DNA of 64,000 nucleotides from Lineus longissimus. Taxonomy: Eukaryota > Nemertea > Pilidiophora > Heteronemertea > Lineidae. The notes under the pieces are model-generated. The model was not told the origin of the DNA, did not search any database, and was given only the letters and a program-made list of their open reading frames with translations. The first letter of the stretch is position 1; every line of letters starts with the position of its first letter. Location of the stretch: positions 17,529,808-17,593,807 of the forward strand of contig NC_088315.1 in assembly GCF_910592395.1 (NCBI RefSeq), given 5' to 3'. Both the position numbers and the translations under genes were made by a program. Shown here piece after piece: positions 1 to 11,291 of the stretch.

Positions 1-503
1 GAGCACCATGGTTTTGAAAAAGACATGCAGAAATCGGCTTGTTCCAAGTAGGGAAATTCAAGATTAACAAGCCACATTACGTGGCTGAGAATGAAAGCAT
101 GTTTAATGATCAACAACATATCACTTTCTTTCAGATAAATGTTATTCCACATGAATTCAACATTTTTACCTTTTTTTTCTGAGACACCCGGTAAAGCTGC
201 AACGGAGGTGTGCCTCCGTGCTTAAGGCCTATGCCACGGGTCTGATGGAGTAGATGTGTCATCCTACAAATCAATTTTACTCTTGTATTGAACTGTTGTT
301 GAGACAAATAATAGATAGAACTTCTCATGGTATATATTTATATACACTGTACATGTATATCCATCAGATTGTACTTTTGTGCGGCAATTAAGGTACGATG
401 GATTCACCTCTAGTGCAACAGACTGCACCGAGCTTGTAGCAATGCTTTGTTTTTGCTATGCACATCACTGTCGTTTGACGTACGCTGGCTTCCTAAACCC
501 AAT
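1..503. other. Upstream flank of the prolyl hydroxylase gene
   Basis: No gene is recognised here. A TATA-like AT run lies at about 331-345, roughly 160 bp before the first ATG of the downstream gene, and could be a core promoter, but similar AT runs are common across the window. The reading frame of the hydroxylase is open back to about 447, but the only ATG in frame is at 504. Confidence 0.4.
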
Positions 504-2039
504 ATGGATCTTTCCGTTTGCTGGTGGCTGTTCGTCAGCTTGATCCTTCCCCGTATTTTTTTGACAAACTCAGAGACTTACACATCGATTCAGTCCATTA
601 TAGAATCATTCCAACATGAGAAGAAAATAGTGTCCAGGGTCTATGGTGTTCTGCGGCAAGTTGACCCAGGGAAGGACGCTCTTGGGGTCAAACAATTCCG
701 GACCTTCATAGATGAGACCAGCGTTGTTCACGAGCGGATTAAGGACGCAGAAGAGGTCGAAAAGTTTCTAAAACATCCTATCAACATCTATCACTTTATA
801 CGAAGATGTGCTAGAGAATGGGTGAAGCGTGCCCTTCCCTTAGTCTCGGCAAAGGACAAGAGGATCTCAAGGAAGATTTTCACAGAACTGATGGGGATAT
901 TTTTCGAGGATCGGCTCTGGCCACGAAGGGAAGACTTGGTCGGGGTGTCGTTGGGCCTCATCCGCCTACAGGAGACGTACCTACTTGACTTCGAGGAACT
1001 TGCCACGGGGACTCTGAACGGGACGTCGACCGACCCGCTCACTATTGAGGAGTTCTATGACATTGCGATGGTCGCTTTAGAGAAATGGGAACCTAACTTA
1101 GCAGTACTGTGGCTAAATAACACTGCTCAGATATTGAAAGAAGGAAATAAAACTCGATATACTTCTGCTCATTTGTACAAAATTCATCGAAGGATGGCGG
1201 AAATTTATGAAGACTTCGGTGATTATAAAGCAGCCATCGGGACAGCTGAGAGACTCTTAGAGCTAGATCCATGGAGTAATGTTGCTAAGGATTACTTAAC
1301 TTTCTTACAAGAAAAGGTACAGTCCCATCAGTCAATATCTTTAACGGAAGAAAAAGATGCGAATTTGATTACCAAATTTAAGGCACTGTGTAGAGGAGAC
1401 CTTGAAAAGCCCGACAGTCGGAAGAGGATGCTGCATTGTTATTTTAAGAAGTCGCCCATACCCTATCGACCGACGAAGGCAGAACTTATCAACTTAGTTC
1501 CAGATGTGTATATCTTCCATGATGTCATCTATCAGGACGAGATGAATAGGATCAAAGAACTTGCAAGGAATAATCTAGAGCGCTCAGGGATTCATTCCGA
1601 TGCGGACAGCATTGATACAAGTGACGACAGGATCAGTAGGCAGGCGTGGTTACATGAGCATGGTCGGGACCCGCTCATCAAAAACGTCTACCGACGCGCC
1701 GGAGAAGTAACTGGCCTCAAAACTTCGACAAGGATTGCGCCTGATTATCCGTACAATGAGGATTTACAGGTTGTTAACTATGGCCCAGGGGGATATTACA
1801 CTCCCCATTATGACTGCATAAACGAGCCTGATTACCCCATCGACTCAAACCTTCAGATAGACGACCGATTCGCAACTTTGTTGTTTTACCTCGATGACGT
1901 GGATATAGGAGGAGCCACTGTGTTTCCTGCTGCCGAGGCGCGTGCGCCTGCTGCGCAGGGCAGCGCCGTCTTTTGGTGGAATATGTATCGTAATGGTACC
2001 GTGGACGTGCGGACACTTCATGCTGGATGCCCTGTGTAG
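504..2039 (+). CDS. P4HA: Prolyl 4-hydroxylase alpha subunit, intronless, premature stop
   Basis: Encodes 511 residues of a collagen-type prolyl 4-hydroxylase alpha subunit, a 2-oxoglutarate/Fe(II) enzyme of the ER lumen that normally works with protein disulfide isomerase. The ATG at 504 is chosen because it starts a signal peptide (MDLSVCWWLFVSLILP). Next come the helical dimerisation region (about 25-150), a TPR-like substrate-binding stretch (LYKIHRRMAEIYEDFGDYKA) and the double-stranded beta-helix domain. Iron ligands are visible: His435 and Asp437 (TPHYD) and His506 (RTLHAGCPV). The TAG at 2037 stands where the family normally has a hydrophobic residue in CPVL-GSKW. The frame then continues with the GSKW lysine (codon 516, ten residues after His506, the normal spacing). 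As written, the product lacks the 2-oxoglutarate lysine. No intron interrupts the gene, which suggests a retrocopy or an intron-poor lineage. It may be a recent pseudogene, a null allele, a sequence error or a readthrough gene. Confidence 0.93.
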   Translation: MDLSVCWWLFVSLILPRIFLTNSETYTSIQSIIESFQHEKKIVSRVYGVLRQVDPGKDALGVKQFRTFIDETSVVHERIKDAEEVEKFLKHPINIYHFIRRCAREWVKRALPLVSAKDKRISRKIFTELMGIFFEDRLWPRREDLVGVSLGLIRLQETYLLDFEELATGTLNGTSTDPLTIEEFYDIAMVALEKWEPNLAVLWLNNTAQILKEGNKTRYTSAHLYKIHRRMAEIYEDFGDYKAAIGTAERLLELDPWSNVAKDYLTFLQEKVQSHQSISLTEEKDANLITKFKALCRGDLEKPDSRKRMLHCYFKKSPIPYRPTKAELINLVPDVYIFHDVIYQDEMNRIKELARNNLERSGIHSDADSIDTSDDRISRQAWLHEHGRDPLIKNVYRRAGEVTGLKTSTRIAPDYPYNEDLQVVNYGPGGYYTPHYDCINEPDYPIDSNLQIDDRFATLLFYLDDVDIGGATVFPAAEARAPAAQGSAVFWWNMYRNGTVDVRTLHAGCPV

Positions 2040-2123
2040 ATTGGATCGAAGTGGATTGCCACCATCTGGTTTCACTACATAGCGCAGTGGTCGCACAGGC
2101 CCTGTACAACAAACAATGATTAG
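2040..2123 (+). pseudogene. Post-stop continuation of the P4HA frame
   Basis: In the same frame as the upstream gene, 27 further codons run to a second TAG at 2121-2123. They keep family hallmarks: GSKW (lysine that holds the 2-oxoglutarate C5 carboxylate) and a terminal RPC motif. With this segment the protein would be 538 residue positions long, close to the usual length of animal alpha subunits. The retained motifs suggest the TAG is young or tolerated. Confidence 0.75.
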
Positions 2124-4574
2124 TAACAGACATGCCGTACATCATGCCATACAATACAAACTGGCTTCCGATATCAAAATTGGAGCGCGCGGGGCGACTG
2201 GGTAACCTCGACCCTATCCGCCGCGCAGCGGATGGTCGAGGAGGCCTCGTTGATTTACCCGAGGCTAGCCATACATTTTCAGTGCATACAGTGGATGCAT
2301 TGTCAATACTGTGCGCTCTGGTATTCCTGGTTTTTCACTTGGCTCGAGGTTACTCATCTTTGTGAAAAACACGTAGCCGGACACCGGAAGCCGACGCACC
2401 CAAATCAAGTTCATGACGAGTGAAATGCCGTCAACTACCAATCTAGCTGTAATGAGTGAATGGAGGAAACGGGTGAAAGAGTCTAGGTTCGTGATAGCAA
2501 AGAAAAACATAGACGGACTGTAACTCAGAACATTCTTCATGATGGCAGTTGGCTTTGGATCATATTGAGTAAATGGATAGACAAGCGTGGTGCTCGAGAC
2601 CAGACACCACCTCATGTGATTCGTACCCGCTCTCCAATAAAGAACAGAGAGGGATACTGGTCAAAGGACGCTACGCTGTGGCAAAAGTCGATAGGACAGT
2701 CAACCGTGTTACCGGAAAAGGACTGATTGTCTGACGTACATCTCCGAAATTCCGACGCAAATGAAGAACGTTGGACGAACACATGCGTTAGAGACAATGC
2801 AACCTTGGATAAGGGTCACACGTTGCCCAAGTCCATTCCAGCTCAAATTTTGATCTAGATTCACATGTTGCAGCCAGGACGTCGCTCTACCATATGATGT
2901 GGGAGAAGCAGGAATGGCGTTCCATATATGGATTGAAATAGTTCACTTTTTGCGTTCCCACATAAGTTGGCAGGGCTTCTGCTTGAATTGTCCAATCTGA
3001 AGGTCTGCATCACCGCTGCAACCATTAGATATGAGGCAATCACAGGGTTTGATTTGATTGAAGCGGGCGAAGGGAGTCCTTGAGTTCCAGGAAAGTGGTG
3101 AACACGCATTCCGTCCCCCGTCGTAAGGAAGCACGTCGACGCGGAGATCCAAGATTCCGGTTTCATTGTCAAGGAGCTCCGGGGGTTTGAGATTTTGTAC
3201 GCCAACGCCGGGGAATCAATTGGGAACAGGACTTTAAAAGATAACAAAAACGGACTATTTAATTCCGGTTTAGCATCACGTCTTTATTATTTCCAAATGA
3301 CACTTTTGGCTCTTGAGTGACGTCATAGACTAATGGCAGATTCATCACGCAGACCTAATCAGATACATTAGTACCACCACAACCGGTTCTGAGAAAAGCA
3401 TTAATGCTTAATAAATGTCAACACTTACACAGCACTTTACAGACAGAATATTTACAGGTGGCAATTGGAAAGATTTTACATCTGAATACATTATTTTATT
3501 GGGTTTTAAACCGGTCCCGCAAAAGTCTGTTGTTCAGTCACAGTCCGAGCGAGTTCATCACGCCAATGAAACAGATGACTCCTCCCGGGCTTCTTTTAAA
3601 GATCTTATGTGGAGCGACTGCAACAACACCGGGCCATACGGCAACCAGCCTGCGCCAATTAGATGGTGCGAGTCCGCTACGTCACGCCGGTTTTCGTTGT
3701 TAAGGGCCAGACTCCGTCACGGCCGCAGTCCCCAATAAACCAGATGTAAGAAATCGTCCGTCGCCGCAGTTGCATTGAAATGTTGCTGCTTAGCACTATC
3801 AAACATTGTCACCTGTTTTAGGCGTTTGATAGCCAATCACTGCCCAAAAGTATACACAGGGAAAAGCTGATGAATTCTGTTAATGGGCTACATCTAATAC
3901 AGGTCTATGGGCTTCACAAGTTAATGTCTATTGGACATAAACGGTATATTAGACGGTATACGCACTTCCTCAAAACTCTCCAGAGATGGAACTGTACATG
4001 TACATTTACTTGAACAACTTTAGATGGTTCAATAAATTCCGTCATCCCAAGGTCTGTACCAAGTATCTGTTAATCAATCACAAAACCTTGGGAAACTAAC
4101 CTAATTAAAACAGGCCTTATAAATTATGTCTATCACCACATAAGCATTTCACGTTACGTATAACATGTAATGTCTCGAACATTTGTCAGATTTTTGCAAG
4201 TGCGTCGTGAAATGCTGATATGAAGAAAGGTCATCACCCAAAATATTCTTCCTTCCTTTCAATTTAGAACTAAAACCTGTTTAAAGTGTCTTGCATGAGC
4301 TGTTTATTTTGTCTTTTCAAAGAGTTTAGTAAAACATAAGTACCAGATCTTCAGGCGTGTACAGATTGTAATTCAGAATGTTTCAGACTAAAAATAAATT
4401 GATAAACTTTTCTATGTGATTTTTGCACTTTATATTTCAGTTTGAATTGTTGTGATGATCACCAGTCAAAACTTCCCCAAGTCAAAACTTCACGACTCCT
4501 AGCCTGGGGGCGTTTTGACATAGAGGACTTTTTGACTGCACACCAGATACATGATAACGACAAGTTGGCTTTCA
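2124..4574. other. Intergenic stretch without a recognised gene
   Basis: No recognisable gene. On the minus strand at about 2943-3206 an open frame encodes a cysteine-containing peptide (CSPLSW, KPCDC, NGCSG, KPCQL) that does not match a family I know; it is noted as a finding and not called a gene. The rest is AT-rich unique-looking sequence. Confidence 0.4.
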
Positions 4575-5021
4575 GAGGCAAGACCACAATTGATTTTTTA
4601 AGCCTTTTAGCAGTTAAATTGTCAATGTTTTGACCGCGACGCATCAAATACTGCGTTCGGTTGTGAATCTGAAATTTAGATTATGTTATTCCGGTCAGTC
4701 GGGCAAGTAAATGGTGAAAAATAAACTGGTGATTGACCACGGAAATTTTTTGATAATCGACAAATTAGACAGACTTTGATATTTCCACTCTTTTCAGCCA
4801 ACTGGCAGAAAAACTCAAAACACGCCCCCTATTACCCAATTAGCAAAATTCGAAATTAATTTTTTCATCAAATAATTTCTTTATGTCTGTAGACTTGCCA
4901 CAGCAAATATTTTTTCAATACCTCTCCAAATATGTACTTGAGAGTTAAAAACATGCACTCGTCTAATTGATAGGCCTCGACCCTCCAACCGGCTATGAAT
5001 ATTCATTAGTGGTCTTGTCTC
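4575..5021. mobile_element. MITE family 1, copy 1 (4-bp TSD TTCA)
   Basis: A 447-bp element with inverted ends GAGGCAAGACCAC and GTGGTCTTGTCTC, flanked by TTCA on both sides (4571-4574 and 5022-5025). It has no coding capacity. It is strongly similar over its whole length to 54035-54477 and, inverted, to 43808-44251. A non-autonomous DNA transposon with a 4-bp target duplication is the simplest reading; the superfamily is not assigned. Confidence 0.8.
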
Positions 5022-5308
5022 TTCAATAGATCAAACACTAAGTTTTCCAGATTATAGTTTAGCACAGAGTAGCATCTTTGCAGTCTAGATACTTTTTTTA
5101 CAAGTGACACGGTATACGTAGCCTACATTTCTTACACTCAGGACACAGTGGTTTCGGCCTCAACTCTAATATAAATATGATGACGAAATCGGGCTGCATC
5201 GGGAGCCTAACATTTCTATGTTTACTTGATAACTTATGAAGTTTGCAAACATCGATAGGTGAGTGCGTGACACGTCTAAACTGCTTTACACAGATTTGAT
5301 CACATTTG

Positions 5309-5880
5309 AACAGCATCAAGCTGTCGGAAGCAAATTTCTGATTCAATTTGCCAATTCAGAAAGCATCAAGCTGTTGTAATCAAATTTTTGATTCAATTCA
5401 CCAATTCTAAAAGCATCAAGCTGTTGTAATCAAATTTCTTATTCAATTCACCAATTCTAAAAGCATCAAGCTGTTGTAATCAAATTTCTGATTCAATTCA
5501 CCAATTCAAACAGCATCAAGCGGTTGTAATCAAATTTCTGATTCAATTCGCCAATTCTAAAAGTATCAAGCTGTTGTAATCAAATTTCTGACTCAATTCA
5601 CCAATTCAAACAGCATCAAGCTGTTGTAATCAAATTTCTGATTCAATTCGCCAATTCAAACAGCTTAGCTCTTGTAATTAAATTTCTGATTCAATTCGCC
5701 AATTCTAAAAGCATCAAGCGGTTGTAATCAAATGTCTGATTCAATTCACCAATTCAAACAGCTTAGCTCTTGTAATTAAATTTCTGATTCAATTCACAAA
5801 TTCAAACAGCTTCAAGTTTCTGACTTAGATCACCAATTCGAATAGCATCGCGCTTTCGTAGTCAAATTTTTGACTCATTT
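5309..5880. repeat. 50-bp minisatellite, about 11 units
   Basis: Tandem units beginning GCATCAAGCTGTTGTAATCA recur at 5311, 5361, 5411, 5461, 5511, 5561 and 5611, so the period is exactly 50 bp. Later units (from about 5661) diverge, with a variant containing AGCTTAGCTCTTGTAATTAA at two alternating places. The units are contiguous with no unique spacers. Confidence 0.9.
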
Positions 5881-6159
5881 CAAGTCAATACTTGTGAAAT
5901 CAATCAAAATTCTTTTCATTTATACAGTTATTACAGAATGTTCTACCACCATCCCGGACAATAGCTGGAATCAAAATTTACCCTAAGTTTGCAGTGCGTC
6001 TCCGCTGTTTATGTGTCGTGGTTGTACTGAGATTCAATGCAAACTTGGAGTGAAAAAGATTCAGAAAAAAGTGCACTTACATGTATTCATATGTAAAGAT
6101 TACAACATACATATTTACAATTACAAACAACTTTATCCAATCGCACGAACAACCGAATT

Positions 6160-6300
6160 TTGAACTACATAAGCAAGGTTCTAAGACCCTTTGTACAGCA
6201 AACTAGATTTTTTATTTTTTTATTTTTTTATTTTTTTTATTTCTCGATTTTCTTATGTTTTTTTGTAAAAAAAAAGTGCTCAACATTGTATGAGATACAG
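6160..6300. repeat. T-rich low-complexity tract
   Basis: A run of T blocks broken by single A residues at about 6205-6245, followed by another T run and an A run near 6270. Any open frame across it is compositional. It separates the minisatellite from the degenerate repeat downstream. Confidence 0.7.
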
Positions 6301-6404
6301 GCCATTGACTATCTGTACCAGGCCCAGTCATTCCAAGACAACAGGCAATGGTTTAAGGTATATATGCACCCATGAACCTCTTTCAATATGTTCTGCTAAT
6401 TCAA

Positions 6405-7140
6405 TTACATGTTCCCAATTCTTTCAACTTTAGCAATCCCAACAATTAACTCAATCAACTGATTTCAAATGACAATTCTCCAATTCTCCAATTCATTTAG
6501 ATGTCCTGTTTAATTCCATTCGTCAATTGTTTCAACTTTAGCAATCCCAACAATTAACTCAACTTGTGAGTGAGATTCTCCCATTTAGTGTATTGAAAAT
6601 TTCTTGCTTAATACTTTCAACTTTAGCAACACCCAAACTGTACTCAACTTAGTTCAAATGACATTCTCAAATTCAATAATGTCGGGTTGAATTCTATTTG
6701 TCAATTCTTTCAACTTTGGCAAGACCAAATATTTCTCAACTTCGTTCAAATGACATTCTCAAGATGTCGTGTTTAAATTTGTATTTGTTGATTTCTTTAA
6801 CTTATAACAATACCCACAATTTACTCAACCTAGTTCATATGACATTCTCAAATTTGTCAATTTTTTTCAACTATAGCAACACCTGCAATCAACTCAACGT
6901 AGTCCAAATGCCATTCTCCAATTGATGGTATTAATTAAAAATGCCCTGTGAATTCAATTAGCCGATTTTAAATCTTTTGCACTACTAAATAACAACACAG
7001 TTTCAAATAGCATTTTCCATTTACACGTATTGTAGTTAAGATCTCCAGCTTAATTCAATTTGTCAATTCTTTCAACTTCAACCGACAAATTTACTCAACT
7101 GGGTTTGACTAACATGCTCCTATTTATTGTAGATTTGAGT
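6405..7140. repeat. Degenerate 70-105 bp AT-rich tandem repeat
   Basis: The phrase TTCAACTTTAGCAA followed by CAAC, then TTACTCAAC and TTCAAATGACATTCTC, recurs at about 6423, 6530, 6617, 6707, 6795 and 6865. Units vary in length and have decayed, so this is an old tandem array next to the younger 50-bp array. Confidence 0.7.
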
Positions 7141-7491
7141 AATTTTCCTCACAGAGATGCTTTTGTTCCAACAGTTTAGGCTTGGCTTAAGGAGTTAAAA
7201 CTGGCAATTTTTGCTCCAATGATGAATGCCTCTCATTTCACGTCAGTCAAAACGGAAGATGAGAATTTATTTTTAACAAATGGCAATGAATGGTCAAGAT
7301 GTGCCAAATATTTTGAAAATCAGTCAGTTTTCCTTGTTCTATCGTTTTCACATGATATCATGTATTGAACAGCAGAACATATTGAAATGGTCCACAGATG
7401 ACGGAAAATATTTACAGAGGGGCGATATTTACAGCAATAAAAATTAATGCAATTTGCCTCCAACCATTTACATCAAGACAGTAAGGTAACG

Positions 7492-7672
7492 TGGTACAAT
7501 TGTAGCTATGGTACAAGTATTGCCCCTGCAGTGTGATAAAAACAGCTGACAGTGCACATTTATGCACACAGAGGCTGTAATTGCCCCTACAGTGAAGAAA
7601 ACAGCCGGTAGTATGTATTTATGTACACAGTGGCATTTGTACCATAGCTATAATTGTACAACATTACCTTAT
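7492..7672. mobile_element. TA-flanked MITE with an internal tandem duplication
   Basis: Terminal inverted repeats of about 36 bp (7492-7527 against 7637-7672) share the core GTACAATTNTAGCTATGGTACAA. Between them lie two tandem units of about 60 bp, each starting ATTGCCCCT and ending in a CACAG(A/T)GGC stretch. The ends read TAAGG and CCTTA, compatible with a TA target duplication (Tc1/mariner style). Confidence 0.65.
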
Positions 7673-9741
7673 GCAATTCAATAAACGCAATAATATATAC
7701 ACAATATATAGAAACTGGTACATCCTGCGGCTGCACCACGAATACAACTAAATTTACAATGCATTCTTCCTGAGAGACTAACTTAAAAAAAGCAAAATTT
7801 GACCTCACAAAGTTTTATGATTACTAGTATCAATAATTAATAAAGCCCCCTTTTGTCAGAATGCGGTACCTAAGTCTTGATAAGATGCTGTGCTTCCACA
7901 CTTTAAAACTTTATTAATTATTACTAGTTTTTACAACTTTAGGCCTAATTGGTCAAAAAACCTTTCAACATATCATTGGTCAACTACCTGTCCCTTGATC
8001 CCTGTGGTCAATTTAGAGTGACCTCATTGGTCAATATCATCTGATCCTATTGGTCGATTATTAACATGCGCCAAAGGGTCAATTAATCACTCACAGGGTT
8101 ACATTTCGAGTTGGCTGCAGACCCCAAGATTCATCCTGAGCCTCATGGTTTGATACGGCTCCCCTTAATTTTGAATCTTGATAAGATGCAAAAACCTTGG
8201 TGGTCAAGATGCTATGAGGCCATTCACAACTCAAAAGCTCTTGTCTTTATGAGTGTACATATATATCACAAAATGATCGCATTGGTCAATTTACTAATCG
8301 CCCCATCATTCAAATCTAAGACCACTTCATCAAATTAAGCTTGAACCTAATAATAATTGCAATATTCATTTAAAAAAGTCTAAGCTCATAAAAAAAGCCA
8401 ATTTTTTTGTTTCATGTTTTCTTATCAAATCTAGAACTACTTTCTCTCCTTTGACAACAACAAAATATGAACAAAAAATACATATTGTAGCAACTGCTTT
8501 TTTTAATTTTGATTGCTTTTTCCATAAAACAGCTGTCACTGGATATTTGTGATAAAAAAATGAATGAAATTTGGCAGTGGTGTCCAAATTTGAAGACACA
8601 AGTAGGGCATGTGGTACGTTGATTTCTCATTGCAAAAATGGCTTCCAGTAGGTCAGTGTCGTCTTCAAACAAGATTATTGAAAAGTGAATACATTGTGAT
8701 TGACACTAAAATGGAATGTAACCGCTCACTCACTCACTCACTGCGGTAACATGACGTGTTTGTCTACGTCAGTTGTGCAAGGACACGTCTCCACTGTCTG
8801 TGGTCTTGGGCAGTGGTGTTCAGTACATTCCTCCCTGCACCTGCTGACTCAGCATCTCTTGTCACTGCGTCCACCCATCTTGTCCTGCATCTTCCCTTGC
8901 GTCGTTTTCCTCCGACTTATTCTATCTAAATCTGCAAGCCATCTCGTAAATTTGCAAGCCATCTCCAAAATCGCCACGCATCACCAGTGTAAATCATTAT
9001 CAGAGATCAGTATCAGCTAGACGCTATGTGGCGGCGCATAGTGGCAAGTGGGCACATTATCCCCCTGGCCACCTGAATCCCACGCCCAATGTGTCCCTAT
9101 AAGATCTGCTACCAACCAAAATTTATTATGAAACGGTAAAGATATGATGATGAGAATTGGTTTATGAAGTTTAGTCTTTTATGGGATGAGATATGAGTCA
9201 CTGATTCGTAGAGATTCTCGTGGTAGATTGTCGCAGAAACTACAGACCCTTGTGATTGACTGATCAGCTGAGTTTAAAAAGCATACATGTACTCCCCTCC
9301 GGACTGAAACAAGGCCTAAAGCTGCCCCTCTCTATATACATAAAAAGAAAAGGGGTGACTCTCTGTCAATTCTCCATTCTCCAGGACACTGAATCTGACC
9401 AATCAACATTCAGCTCTCGTATTGCTTTGGAAGCTGCGCATGTGCAGAAGGGAGAGAGCAAGTGAAAGTGTACTGAGGTATACATGCTTCCCGAAATTGG
9501 TGGCTTGCATTGGAACTAACTTTTTCCCCCTTGTCCGTCATTAAAGGCATTCAAGTGTGTTGGTCAACCATGACTATCTCCTTTGTCCCTCCACCATAAG
9601 GCCTAGTTTCCCCTTATGACATCACTATTTCGGACACTTAGCGCCCCATTTCTGGAAAGGTGTATATAACCTGGAGTCTTCACTTTCCTTTATGAATATA
9701 TATGGAGGGAGACAGCTAGGTTTGGTGAGTAGTCTTTTTAA
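7673..9741. other. Intergenic stretch with decayed repeats
   Basis: No gene is recognised. A cluster of ATTGGTC motifs lies at 7930-8060. The segment at 8165-8215, containing CCTTGGTGGTCAAGATG, recurs inverted at about 63685-63730. A LINE remnant is listed separately. The rest looks like unique AT-rich DNA. Confidence 0.4.
8764..8920 (-). pseudogene. LINE ORF2 C-terminal remnant
   Basis: Read on the minus strand, 51 codons ending in TAG at 8764 give a basic Arg/Lys-rich start, RTRWVDAV, then DHRQWRRVLAQL. This spacing matches the region after the reverse transcriptase of many non-LTR retrotransposons (GRPRxRWxDxV, then AxDRxxWRxxV). No reverse transcriptase motif lies next to it, so it is a truncated fragment. 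Confidence 0.55.
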
Positions 9742-9960
9742 ACTGGGCTGGCCAAAGGTACCGCCACTTTGGCTAGACTTTGAAATTCTAAAGCAATTAG
9801 CACTCCTTTGAAATAAAGTAAAATACCCATTTATAACCTAAGGATGTTCTCTGGAAAACAACTCCCACAGTTGAAATTGGCATTCACTTCGTTTGGTAAG
9901 AGTTCTAATTGTTCTAGGATTTCAAGTTCTTGCCAAAAAGGTGGTGTCTATGATCAACCC
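9742..9960. mobile_element. TTAA-flanked MITE family 2, copy 1
   Basis: TTAA lies at 9738-9741 and 9961-9964. The ends are imperfect inverted repeats of about 60 bp (CTTTGGCTAGA... on the left, GGATTTCAAGTTCTTGCCAA near the right), more diverged than those of the copy at 16564-16769. TTAA duplications are typical of piggyBac-like elements. Confidence 0.6.
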
Positions 9961-10144
9961 TTAATCAACTGATCAATTACTCAATCACACACAAGATCCT
10001 GAGCTGGAACTTGTAAAATGTAAATTATCACTCGCTTTTGCTACTGTCATTAGCTGTACGGGTAGCTGCCAAACGGGCAAGAGTCTGACCTTTTGGCCAA
10101 TATTAAAACAAAACTACTTTTCCATAGACACGAGTCCTTACTCA

Positions 10145-10275
10145 AAGTGCTTTTGCATCCCAGAGTCTTCCGGGAATGTTCAGGAGTAGCTCCAGTGAGA
10201 AGGAACTAAGTGCCAAAGGGATTGGAACCCACGACCTTTCAGTACAATCTACATCACCACGCTCCCTTATTATAT
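10145..10275 (-). repeat. tRNA-derived SINE-like fragment
   Basis: On the minus strand a tRNA-like head is visible: an A-box-like region (10243-10266) and a good B box, GGTTCCAATCC (10218-10230). The following sequence does not fold back into an acceptor stem, so this is a SINE head and not a tRNA gene. Confidence 0.5.
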
Positions 10276-11291
10276 TGCCAAATAATACCATGGCATTGTG
10301 TGTAACTTCCCACATTTGTCTACCCAATGGTGTGGTGACGGTTAGTAGATATACTTTATAAACTGGAACTACTTGCTTATCACTGCAACTTGAACCAAGA
10401 CTGACAAAATCAAAATCACAATTCAGCCTCGTATTAATCATGATCACCCACTGACTGAAGGGGATTCCGCACACCAACGATTCAGCCTACTTTTAACATT
10501 TTCGCGGGCGGTGAAAATGAACACTCTCATTTCCTGTTCACAAGTGTGGCGTAGATCAGTTAGCTAGATCAGGCCTACTGAACATGTGGACAATAGGGTC
10601 CGCAATAGGGTTCCATTCAGTAACTTGCGTATGACTTGATGATGTTTTGATACCTACTGAGGCGAGGGAAGGGTATTGTACTTGTTGTAGGAATAAAACA
10701 GAGGAAGATTACTTTAGTCACTGCCCACTCACTGACCGAGACTAACTTTCACCTCCACACGCTAAATTTCAGTTGCATACCACAACGAAGTCTACTGGTA
10801 GTTTAATCAGCTCACCAGGGCTGATTTCGAAATGCTGGCCATGGTTTCTAGCTGCGACCCCTTCAGGGTTGATTGGGACTTCCTTCCTCGTTACTATTAA
10901 AATCATTCCACCAAACTCGGTCAGACCAGGAACAGTTCCCAGGCCTTTGCCAGGCTGTAGTGATAGTACCCTACACCCATGGGTGTGGACAGCTGCTGGT
11001 TCATCCCAACCCTCTCAGATAATGTAGAAGATGCCCAGTAACACTGAAGAAGGACACATAAAAAAATGAAGTCACCTCCCACAAGGCATAGGGAGCTAAC
11101 ACAATGTTCCCTTTCTCTCCCCTCTTTCGAACAACAAACCATATCCTTGATTCAAAACTTTCATTTCTTTACAAAATGCACATCAAAAAGCTGTGCCGAA
11201 CAAAAACCTTTGTAAAAAAATACTAATACGTCAGCAAATGAAATTTGAGCACATTGGAATAGATTACTTGGAATCAACTTTTTTTAAATGT
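10276..11291. other. Downstream flank of transporter A
   Basis: No gene is seen. On the minus strand 11237-11256 carries ATGTGNTCAAATTTCATT-like sequence that recurs just 3' of transporters B and C, so this is part of the transporter A 3' UTR. No AATAAA is found in the first 250 bp after the stop codon. Confidence 0.5.

Noticed and set aside
2037-2060. An intron hiding the TAG in P4HA
   Set aside because: GTGTAG could be read as a donor but there is no acceptor that restores the GSKW frame; homology resumes directly after the stop.
1774-2154. 126-codon minus-strand frame over the end of the P4HA gene
   Set aside because: Antisense shadow of the catalytic domain, which is conserved on the plus strand.
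5309-5880. Regular repeats considered as a CRISPR array
   Set aside because: Units are contiguous 50-bp copies without unique spacers, and the DNA is eukaryotic.
6160-6375. Open frame of 71 codons rich in Phe and Leu
   Set aside because: Produced by a T-rich low-complexity tract.
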